This document shows, one piece after another, positions 30,232 to 38,018 of a stretch of DNA of 47,687 bases. Made by a program: the position numbers and the translations under genes. The notes under the pieces were generated by a model that was not told where the DNA came from, did not search any database, and was given only the letters and a program-made list of their open reading frames with translations. How positions within the stretch are numbered: the stretch's first letter is position 1; each line of letters starts with the position of its first letter. This DNA comes from Blattamonas nauphoetae (taxonomy: Eukaryota > Preaxostyla > Oxymonadida), in NCBI GenBank assembly GCA_033064195.1, contig JARBJD010000459.1:1-47687 (forward strand). The letters are read 5' to 3'.

Positions 30232-31135
30232 TCAGTGAATTATATTTTTGGATCAGTTCATTGATGATGGTCTGTTGTTGCCCAACAATTGTACTCAGTT
30301 CCTGTATGGCTTTGATACAGAAGCAAGAGAGTTCTGCATAATCAACTTGAAGACAATCTGGATTGGAATCATTCACAACTTCAGGGAATATCTCTTGGAT
30401 CTGCTGAGCAATCACACCAATGTGTTTCTTCTCACTTTCCTTCTTCAGACATTCACATTTCTCTTTGCAGTTCTTCAAGTGTTCTTCATCTGTCTCATTT
30501 TCAATTTGCTTCGTCACTTTGTTGATCTTCGAGTCGAATGTGTTGAATTGGTAGCGTACGATTTCCACTTTATTCAGTTGCTCAAGAACATCGGGGTATG
30601 GCTCAATATTTCTCTTGACTCTTCTGTCTGACAACTGAGAAAAACTTCCTGTTGGTGATATTGAAAATACTCCTGAACCTGTGTCCTCATCGTAGTAATA
30701 CAATGCTGGTGTGTCACAGGGAGACCACATAATTATTCCATCACCATTGAACTGAATTCCAGAAGTTTCTGCAATCGATTGTGAGATTGATATGCCAGAC
30801 TTAAATGTTGAAGCCGGATATGTTCCAGGATACTTTGGAAGTGATCCTTCTGAGATATTCCACTTCGCTCCATTCACATTTATCAATCCTCCAATTTCTG
30901 GTGTCGCAATTCCAGCTGAACAAGTGATTGATCCATTTGTTGAAACGACGTTTTGGATTGAGGATATCGCTGTCTTGTGAGCTTCAGTTGTCTTCTTTAG
31001 TGTCTCGACTTCTTCCTGATTCGTTTCCAATTCCGTCTGTAGTGAGTGAATGACTGCTACATTCTCAGTGATCGTCGAAAGATTATGATCAATCATTTTC
31101 TCAATCATTTGTGAATTGTATTTTTGACGATTCAT
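30215..31135 (-). CDS. fibre-like protein with S74 chaperone, right arm (306 aa)
   Basis: Right-arm copy with the same length. The SDRRVK motif, HIGVIAQQIQEIFPEVV and YAELSCFCIKAIQEL are retained. Scattered replacements lie mainly in the coiled coil (for example EAHKTAISSIQN versus EAQQTAISSIQK). The upstream A/T motif TTTTTTTAATTTCAATTAAAG is of class A type. Whole. Confidence 0.85.
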   Translation of the reverse strand: MNRQKYNSQMIEKMIDHNLSTITENVAVIHSLQTELETNQEEVETLKKTTEAHKTAISSIQNVVSTNGSITCSAGIATPEIGGLINVNGAKWNISEGSLPKYPGTYPASTFKSGISISQSIAETSGIQFNGDGIIMWSPCDTPALYYYDEDTGSGVFSISPTGSFSQLSDRRVKRNIEPYPDVLEQLNKVEIVRYQFNTFDSKINKVTKQIENETDEEHLKNCKEKCECLKKESEKKHIGVIAQQIQEIFPEVVNDSNPDCLQVDYAELSCFCIKAIQELSTIVGQQQTIINELIQKYNSLISIPT

Positions 31136-31203
31136 TTTTTTTTCTCTTTAATTGAAATTAAAAAAACAAAAATAGCCATTGAGTAGTTCCTGTTCATGTT
31201 CGT

Positions 31204-31490
31204 GTGAGTTTCCTTTGGACACCCCGATACCCCTTTGGGGACGATCTATCTCAATCCTTCTCAATGACTGCTACGCTCTCACAGAGAATAGCGAATTCCT
31301 TGAAGGGATAAGTCTTGGGTGGGCATGATTTACGGACAAATTCTTGGTAAAGAATCTGAAGCCAACATGAACCCCGGGGACAATCTTTGGATCATCCGTC
31401 TCCAATCCAACCTTCAATTCGTTCTACGCATCAGTCACGAGGGCACCATTTAGCCTGAGTATCTTGGAACATTACGTCGAGGTCTCTCAC
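31204..31490 (-). ncRNA. structured-RNA repeat unit R3
   Basis: Right-arm partner of L3, with TGACTG (31,265-31,270) matched by CAGTCA (31,432-31,437) and the same added stem-loop. It lies between the fibre-like gene and the YEG gene, as in the left arm. Confidence 0.6.
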
Positions 31491-31567
31491 TTGCACTAAC
31501 TGGACCAACTCTTCATATGCGAAATAAAAAATTCAAATAAAAAAAATCAACGTTAATTTTGTGAACA

Positions 31568-31921
31568 TCAGAAACACCCCAAATTCTTCTCTGAAGGAAC
31601 AGGAACCTGCCTGTACTCACCAACGAGCTCACAGTTGTACTTCCTCAGTTCATTCTCAACAAACGATTGAGTGTAGTGTCGACGTTGTGACATGTGTGGT
31701 CTGTTTCCTTGATTCCACAACTTTGGCTTTATCCTCCACTCAACACCTTCATGAACATAGATGACTGGGATATTATGTCTGACATACTCAGAGACAAGTT
31801 CACAGTTCTCTTCTTTCATTGACTGAATCAAAGCTTGCTTGGATTCTGTTCGACGTTTTTCGCTCCCCTTTGGAGGGTTCGAAGTCTTTAGCGAGACATA
31901 TGTAGTATTCACTGTTGTCAT
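31568..31921 (-). CDS. YEG-repeat small protein, right arm (117 aa)
   Basis: Right-arm copy with the same NCELVSEY, YVHEGVEWRIKP and QRRHYTQSFVENEL landmarks and a slightly different C-terminus. It lies between structured-RNA units R2 and R3, mirroring the left arm. Class A motif at its start. Confidence 0.7.
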   Translation of the reverse strand: MTTVNTTYVSLKTSNPPKGSEKRRTESKQALIQSMKEENCELVSEYVRHNIPVIYVHEGVEWRIKPKLWNQGNRPHMSQRRHYTQSFVENELRKYNCELVGEYRQVPVPSEKNLGCF

Positions 31922-32129
31922 TTAATACAAATTAAAAAATCAAAAAAATAAAAATGAAATGTGAAGTGAAGTGTTGAGAACTTTTTATTTGTTTGTTCCC
32001 TGTTGTGCCAGCTTTCATCTTGCTTCTTTCTTTTTTGTTTCTTTCTTTTTGCAGTGCCTGCTTTCTTTCAGATTCATCATTCATTCATTTTTCAATCATT
32101 CAATCATTCAATCATTCATTTTTCAAGTC

Positions 32130-32406
32130 TGTATGATTTTACCGTAGGACAACCCGATACTCCTTTGGGGATCATTCTATCGTGATCCTACTCAATGACT
32201 ACTGCTGGCGAATTCCTTGAAGGGTTAAGTCTTGGGTGGGCATGATTTACGGTCAAACTCTCTATCGAGAATCTGAAGCCAACATGAACCCCGGGCGGAT
32301 TCCTAGAAATCCACCGTCTCCAATTCAACCTTCAATTCGTTCTACGCATTAGTCACGAGGGCACCATTTTGCCTGAGCATCAAGGGAAATTACGTCGAGG
32401 TATCAT
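32130..32406 (-). ncRNA. structured-RNA repeat unit R2
   Basis: Right-arm partner of L2, with the A-U version of the long-range helix (TGACTA/TAGTCA) and the GGTGGATT/AATCCGCC-type hairpin. The outer enclosing helix has one mismatch. Confidence 0.6.
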
Positions 32407-32477
32407 TTTTCAACTTGAAATTCAATCATTCAATCATTCAAGCCTTCATCGTTCATCATTTCCTTTATCAAGTTTTT

Positions 32478-32755
32478 GTATGATTGTACCGTAGGACAAC
32501 CCGATACTCCTTTGGGGATCACTCTATCATGATCCTACTCAATGACTACTGCTGGCGAATTCCTTGAAGGGTTAAGTCTTGGGTGGGCATGATTTACGGT
32601 CAAACTCTCTATCGAGAATCTGAAGCCAACATGAACCCCGGGGCGGATTCCTAGAAATCCACCGTCTCCAATTCAACCTTCAATTCCGTTCTACGCATTA
32701 GTCACGAGGGCACCATTTTGCCTGAGTATCAAGGAAATTACGTCGAGGTTTCATA
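32478..32755 (-). ncRNA. structured-RNA repeat unit R1
   Basis: Outermost right-arm unit. Its variable hairpin is of the L2/R2 type, not the L1 type, so the outer units of the two arms are not strict partners. This suggests exchange among units. Confidence 0.6.
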
Positions 32756-32762
32756 CTTCCAA

Positions 32763-32940
32763 CTTTTTTGGAAATTTTGAATTTTTGAATTTTTTGAATT
32801 TTTGAATTTTTGAATTTTGAATTTTGAATTTTTGAATTTTGAATTTTTTGAATTTTTGAATTTTTGAATTTTTGAATTTTTTTTTAAATTTTGAAATTGT
32901 TTTGGCATTTTGAAACTTTTTCATTTTTTTGAAATTAAGA
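32763..32940 (-). repeat. A-rich TTCAAAAA low-complexity tract, right arm
   Basis: Mirror of the left tract. On its minus strand it is A-rich and again lacks T4 runs, although unit number and order differ from the left arm. Confidence 0.8.
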
Positions 32941-32952
32941 TTGCCCTCGCCT

Positions 32953-33005
32953 GAATCGAACCACCCCTAGAAACGGGTGGACACTGGAACATACCCACTG
33001 AGCTA
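32953..33005 (-). promoter_or_regulatory. A-box/B-box pair (tRNA-like pol III promoter), right arm
   Basis: Mirror of the left-arm pair: the A box reads on the minus strand at 33,005-32,994 and the B box at 32,962-32,953. It also points inward toward the structured-RNA repeats. Confidence 0.6.
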
Positions 33006-33094
33006 CTAGCTCCTGAAAATGTTAGTTTCGACCTGTGCTTTATATCTCGAATGTTCAGATCTGCTATATATTCCTTTTATCGTCTACCTATCTA

Positions 33095-33311
33095 CCCTCC
33101 TTAAAAGCATGACTTTATCACGGGAACGACTTTTTACCCTCGTTAAAAGCACGACTTTTCTCGTCAGCAATTTTTCAAAATATGTTAGATTTTCCTTTTT
33201 AACTTTTTTACCCCCGATTAAAAGCATGCCTTTTCACGGGAGCGATCTGCTAAATCTTAATTCTTGGCCACTTGTTACCCTCGTTAAAAGCATGACTTTT
33301 CACGGGAGCGA
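33095..33311. repeat. array of four hairpin repeats, right arm
   Basis: Mirror copy of the left array: hairpins at 33,095-33,130, 33,137-33,170, 33,211-33,245 and 33,278-33,311, with cores like TTAAAAGCATGACTTTTCACGGG. Stem bases are kept better than loops between copies. Confidence 0.75.
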
Positions 33312-33411
33312 TTTTGCTATATATTGAATTTATTGACAAAGTTTTCAAATTTTAAATCTGCTATAGTGTCTTTTTCGGGTATAAAGTTTCTGATTTTCGG
33401 GATAATTTCAG

Positions 33412-33675
33412 GACCGGATAGTCTAGTGGTAATGGTGAGTGCACGCACTACTACTACTAAGCTGAAGGTCCTAGGTTCAATTCCTGGCGGAAGCATTTAA
33501 TTTCACATATCACTGCCCTTTGGCATGGTCTAGGCCCTTGGCAAGACCAACGTACGTCTCCGGAACTCAAATCGAGAAAATGAGTTCCGATGCCGGTCTA
33601 AAAGGGACCGATGAGAAGGGTCGCAACCTTCGGAACCTTGAAAAATACACCAGCTTCCGCCAAAATCAAGGTTTT
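33412..33675 (+). ncRNA. candidate pol III small RNA, right-arm copy
   Basis: The A box TAGTCTAGTGG is at 33,419-33,429 and a perfect B box GGTTCAATTCC at 33,474-33,484, the latter inside a foldable T arm (stem CTAGG/CCTGG). After it, GGCGGAAGC (33,486-33,494) pairs with GCTTCCGCC (33,653-33,661). Inside are further hairpins such as GGAACTCA/TGAGTTCC and CGGTC/GACCG. The first T4 run comes at 33,672, right after the closing helix, as expected for a pol III terminator. The predicted RNA is about 264 nt. By analogy it could be a VA-RNA-like viral RNA or a tRNA-derived SINE-like unit; that is inference. Confidence 0.62.
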
Positions 33676-33886
33676 GCATTTTGAAAATTTTCGAAATTTT
33701 GCTTCAACTTGAAAGTATGAAGTAACTGAACTCTGGATGAGAATATTTCTCTAAGTTTGACAACTTTCTGAAATGAAAATGACTTTTACTTCAAGTATTT
33801 TCTGAATTGTCAATCGGCATGGAGAAAAGCAATGGAAGTGGTGTCTCTGCCAACGTGGTTCTACTTTCGCCTTCTATACTACTCAT

Positions 33887-34920
33887 CTGACAACTGATTC
33901 ACTTGTGTATTGTCCAATTCGACCTTCAACTGTTATTCGCAAATCACTTCAAGATACATATAATAAAGAGGGTGCATCAATGTTTGTTCCAGTAGGTCAA
34001 TCTCGAATTTCACTCATGCACGACGGAGAATTCTCAACTTTGACACAGGAATTCACGCAAATCGAAAATCAAGTCTGGCAGTATGGTGGTTTAGAAAGAA
34101 GATCGAGACATGGAAACCGCTGCCTATGTTCATTATATTCCAACAACGTATACAGTTCTTCATTCATCTGTCGATAAAACTACAACAATTTGTTACGGAT
34201 ATCAAATCAATGATGCAACAAAGCAATCACTGTTCAACACTTATTCCAAGACTGTTTATGTCCTGAAAGCAGAAAGAATTGACACACAATCATTTCAATC
34301 AAAGCAAATGCAATGGGAGTGAGATCAAACATTAGCATCAAACTCAACAATCTCATGAATCTCATGTGTTTATTCCCCGATAGACCAAACGAGTGTACAG
34401 TCTTCAGAAATCCTCATTATGTTGGTTTGTTCGAAATGCTTGGATCCAACTTCCTAATTTCCCAATGTCAACACTCTCACCAGAGTTCTATCAAATGATG
34501 ATGGTTAATGGTGATTTCCTTGGATGCTCTGCAACTGAAGAGTTTGAGAATTCCATTTGTTTATCTCGCCTATCAAAATACTTCGATGGAGGTGATCGTC
34601 AACAAGTGAGGAAAAGAGCTGTAACAGATGCTACGTGTTTCACGTTCATGGTTCCAACAGATCGAAGTGAAATTGCTGGTGGTGAAGAAGGAATTTCAAC
34701 AGCAGAATCAGTTAATATTGTCTTCAGAGGATCACCAATCATTCAAGGAGACCTCGATCCATATTTCACATCAACTCCAGAAGGGCCTCCTCCACCAATA
34801 TTGGCGTTACATCAAGCATCATACTGGTTGTTCTGGATTGAAAATGGACAACCACGAGTACGATATGTCATTGATCGACGTCTCCAAGAAGCATACGAAG
34901 AAGTGAAGAGAGGATATTAA
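33887..34920 (+). pseudogene. capsid paralogue 1 remnant
   Basis: Carries the C-terminal 60 percent of the capsid-like protein, from the LTTDSLVYCPIR region through FTQI, QSLFNTYSKT and the PPPPILALHQASYWLFW ending. Its variable loops differ from both palindrome arms, so it represents a third sequence type. Broken. Confidence 0.75.
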
Positions 34921-34951
34921 AGATGATATTTTATTTTTGTAGAAAACAAGA

Positions 34952-35361
34952 ATGGTGAAGCGTTATTTCTCAATTCAGAATTCTCACACTGCTCAATTAC
35001 CTCCTGATTTTACCAATTCCAGACATCAAAATACATTCATTTCCTCGACTGCAAACTCATCCACGTGAAGGAAGAAATTGGCAGTACATCGACAATCATC
35101 TCCAAAGACATTCCTCAGAATTACACCATTCACGCTGACTGGATTCAAACTGATGCATACAATGATTCGTATGTTGCTTTCTGTAACGAACAGATTGCGA
35201 AGCGAAAGAAGTGGGAACTAACTACTCGACAATCAATAGTGAAGATCTGGTTCAAAGACAGTTCTGGCGAATCAATTGAGATGGAAACAACAGAGACAAT
35301 CAATGGAAAAATAACCAAAGAGTACTATGAATTTCTTGTTGACCTCATGTTGGAATATTAG
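34952..35361 (+). pseudogene. 136-aa protein remnant
   Basis: Same beginning and end as the palindrome copies (MVKRYFSIQNSHTAQLPPDF; EYYEFLVDLMLEY), preceded by the usual A/T motif. More divergent than the two arms are from each other (for example STIISKDIPQNYTIHADW). Broken. Confidence 0.65.
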
Positions 35362-35372
35362 TTTGTTCGAGA

Positions 35373-35555
35373 TTATTTTTGATTCCACAACTTTGGTTTT
35401 ATTCTCCATTCAACTCCCTCATGAACATACGTCACTGGGACATTATTTCTGACATACTCAGAGACCAGCGTACAGTTCTCTTCTCTCATTGATTCAATTA
35501 ATGCTTGTTCCGAACATACTCGACGTCTTTCCTTGTACATCGCAGTTGGATTCAT
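35373..35555 (-). CDS. YEG-repeat protein, short form (60 aa)
   Basis: MREENCTLVSEYVRNN, YVHEGVEWRIKPKLWN and a class A motif upstream identify it as a single-unit YEG protein. It ends where the second unit would begin in the palindrome copies. It is convergent with the 136-aa remnant. Confidence 0.55.
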   Translation of the reverse strand: MNPTAMYKERRRVCSEQALIESMREENCTLVSEYVRNNVPVTYVHEGVEWRIKPKLWNQK

Positions 35556-35570
35556 TTAATACAAATTAAA

Positions 35571-37263
35571 AATTCAAAATTAAAGATTTTCGTTGTTTTC
35601 TCAGTTTTGGATTTGTCGCTGAAACGAGGATCAATGGGTTCGATCACTCATTTCTCAAGAGTGTTTGTTTCGTTCCGATTCCTCGCGTTTCAGATTCTTC
35701 CGGTGCTCAGGATCATCATGGTATGCTCCGTTTTTGCCTTTTCCGAACTTTTGCAGAGATATTTGAGGTTTCCAGGATCGGTCGTGGATCTCAGTACTTT
35801 TATGTAAAAACGAGTATGCCACTCTCCTTTCTTCTTTTCAGCTCTGTTTAACTCGGTTTTGATTGAATTGTCACTTGTTTCTCACTCATTATTGTTTCAT
35901 TTTCACCTCACTTCCGTCTTCGTTTTTCCTTGTTTATCCTTTTTAACCACTTCATTCATGTTTCTTTCAACTGAAACTTTTCTCCAAGTTCAACACACTA
36001 ATTCTCGTTTACTGAGTTTTCCGGACTTTTGCAGAGATCCGCCATTCAACGGCTCACTTCAGTATCTCGGTATTTTTCCGGAAAACCAACATTTCACGAA
36101 CATTTTTGAATCATTTTTGTTGTTTTTAAGAGAGAAAAACCGGAACACAGACCTAATTTTCACTATTGGAGTCACATTTCACACCGTTTTCACGTTCGTC
36201 AATTTCCTCTCAGTTTCATACTTGCCCGTTTCATTGTTGGTTGTTTCGCTTTCTTTTACTCTGTTTTGTGAAAAAGTTGATGAAAAGTTGACTAAAATGA
36301 TGTGCTAGTGAAGTGAGAACGGCCCACAAAATGGAAGTGATATGAGCAAAATGAAGAGGAATGATGAACTAGATTCTAGTGAAATGGGGAGCAAAAGTGA
36401 TGAAATGAAAGGGACTACAGTCGGTTTTGAAGTGACAAAACGGTCAAAAGTTGAGAAGTGAAAACATGAAAAGTGACTTTATGGGAGAACTATCCGACAA
36501 AATCTCCTCAAAATTTGAGCACACCTTACTCAGACCGCGAGAAAGAAGGATTTGTGACGAAATCCAGATTAAAAATCCATAGTGTCAAAATGTTGGTGCA
36601 AATGTGTCGTCAGAAGTGTGATCGAAAACCGACCCTCCAGAGCGAACTATAGGTGATGTAAAACCAGAATTCTCAAAAAGGGTCGCTTGAGTGCGATTGT
36701 GAAGTGGTTGACGTGAAATCAATGAGAAATGAAAATTGACAAAAATTGTGAAAACGATCGTGTGTCGAGGATCGTCAAAACCGAATGACGCGAATACCTG
36801 TCCACTATCGTTTTGACATGTTTTGAGACCATCAGAGGGCGAAAAGTGACGTGTAGGAGAAGAGCGAGACGTCACTTTCTCCTCCTTAAAAATTTTGTCA
36901 TTTTCAAAATATGTTGTGGGGTCGGATCAAACTTTTTTCAAAAGTGCTTTTTCCTAAAAATTTCACCTATCAACATCAATTTCGTAATTTTTAGAAGGTG
37001 TTTGAACACAATTTGAGACATAAAGGTGTTCATAGTGGCGAAATCCGAACATCGACTTTTCGTCACTTTTCGACCTAAGTTCGGTACACAGTTCGACGAA
37101 TTCTCAACCGATGTTGATCAGGATTGTCTTGATCGATGACCGACAGTGCCCCGAGATTTTAGAAATTTTTCAGAATTTTTCGAAATGGTTCTCACATTGG
37201 ATTTCGTTGATTTGTGGTCAAAAATAGATTTTCAGTATTTTCGTGACCTATCATGGTACTTTC
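35571..37263. other. intergenic, no supported gene
   Basis: AT-rich. The phrase CTTTTGCAGAGAT occurs twice (about 35,749 and 36,024). A plus-strand frame at 35,859-36,308 is Phe/Ser/Leu-rich and unrecognised. No element signature was seen, although this stretch lies between two YEG genes and may be eroded element DNA. Confidence 0.35.
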
Positions 37264-37833
37264 TCAAGTGAGGACGGTCTCCAAAATACAACCAATTATC
37301 CAAGCGAACGTAATACTCGTTCTTTGTTCGTAAATCGCGATATTTGAATGGCTCAAGTACCTTTGTGTATGTTCCAATGAGTTCACAATTCTCTTTTTCA
37401 ATTCATTTTCAACAAACGACTGTGTGTAATGTTTTCGTTGACAATTATGAGCTCGATATCCTTTCATCCATTTCGAGGGAATCACTTTCCATTCGATTCC
37501 TTCGTACCGGTATGTGACAAGTGAATCAGCATACTTGTATTCAGAAATGAGTTCACAATTTTCATTTTTCATTGATTCGAGAAACTTTGCTTTCGTACAA
37601 CAATTGGATACTTGAATGTATCTCTGACGATTCAGATGTGGTCTGTATCCTTTGACGAAATTATTGACGTACGCTCGATAAATGTCATCTGGTTTATCTT
37701 CGTGATAATACTCGAAAGTACTCGCCGTGAGATATGTTGTTCCTTGTCGATTGAGAGTCGGAGGTGATTTCATAATCAATTTTTCTTTCTCCAAAATTTC
37801 CAGTAGTTGAGTTGGTGTCAAGACAGAGCTCAT
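37264..37833 (-). CDS. long YEG-repeat protein (189 aa)
   Basis: Contains more of the repeat than the palindrome copies. A first degenerate unit ends NFVKGYRPHLNRQRYIQVS. A full unit follows (SMKNENCELISEY, YRYEGIEWKVIPSKW, GYRAHNCQRKHYTQSFVENEL), then a degraded third. The N-terminal helix (LTPTQLLEILEKEKLIM) is not in the short versions. The ATG at 37,833 is chosen because a class A motif precedes it. It is probably of the same element family; a DNA-binding role is inferred. Confidence 0.6.
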   Translation of the reverse strand: MSSVLTPTQLLEILEKEKLIMKSPPTLNRQGTTYLTASTFEYYHEDKPDDIYRAYVNNFVKGYRPHLNRQRYIQVSNCCTKAKFLESMKNENCELISEYKYADSLVTYRYEGIEWKVIPSKWMKGYRAHNCQRKHYTQSFVENELKKRIVNSLEHTQRYLSHSNIAIYEQRTSITFAWIIGCILETVLT

Positions 37834-37852
37834 TTTATCCAAATTAAAAAAT
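37834..37852 (-). promoter_or_regulatory. class A upstream motif of the isolated YEG gene
   Basis: On the minus strand ATTTTTTAATTTGGATAAA precedes the ATG. It matches the motif before the YEG genes in the palindrome and links this isolated gene to the same element family. Confidence 0.5.
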
Positions 37853-38018
37853 TGAATAAAAAAAGAAATCGAATTTGTTTTTGGAAAGTACTCAAAAAAA
37901 GCTTCAAAAAGGACACTTTTCACGAGGTCATTTTTTGGCTATTGTTTTCAAATTTAGGGCACATTTTTGAGGTCATCGAAATGTCATAAATTCCTTTTAA
38001 TACAAGATCCAAAAATGG

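Larger units (their letters stand above)
9708..33886. mobile_element. inverted pair of Polinton-like elements forming a 24-kb palindrome
   Basis: The sequence from ATGAGTAGTATAG at 9,708 is the reverse complement of the sequence ending at 33,886, and the similarity continues inward gene by gene to about 21,690 and 22,010. Each arm encodes a packaging ATPase, two double-jelly-roll-like capsid paralogues, small virion-like proteins, a fibre-like S74 protein and a retroviral-type integrase. This set defines Polinton/Maverick and Polinton-like viral elements. Both arms are compositionally AT-richer than the host genes near 40 kb. Most frames are open and the arms differ by patches of substitution, so the insertion is probably fairly young but not fresh. 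Overall it reads as a fossil with a handful of breaks, chiefly around the integrase ends. No target-site duplication was found, and the right end abuts another copy of the same family. Confidence 0.85.
22010..33886 (-). repeat. right arm of the large inverted repeat
   Basis: Mirror image of the left arm. Its outer end (ACTACTCAT at 33,878-33,886) is the last base shared with the left arm. Beyond it the sequence continues directly into a capsid-gene fragment of a third copy. Confidence 0.85.
33887..35560 (+). mobile_element. fragment of a third Polinton-like copy
   Basis: Starts abruptly inside capsid paralogue 1 exactly where the palindrome ends, then continues with a 136-aa-type gene and a YEG-type gene on the opposite strand. 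The fibre-like gene found between them in the palindrome is absent, so this copy has a different layout. Broken, with a few breaks. The palindrome may have inserted into, or recombined with, this older copy. Confidence 0.75.

Noticed and set aside
33412-33495. Functional tRNA gene
   Set aside because: A and B boxes and a T arm are present, but the acceptor stem does not pair and the anticodon region does not fold. Better read as a pol III promoter relic.
9708-33886. Assembly artefact explaining the palindrome
   Set aside because: The arms differ in many places, in loop lengths and in RNA unit types, so one arm is not a copy error of the other; long reads would still be decisive.
35859-36308. 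149-codon plus-strand gene
   Set aside because: Phe/Ser/Leu-rich with no motif; typical of pyrimidine-rich DNA.
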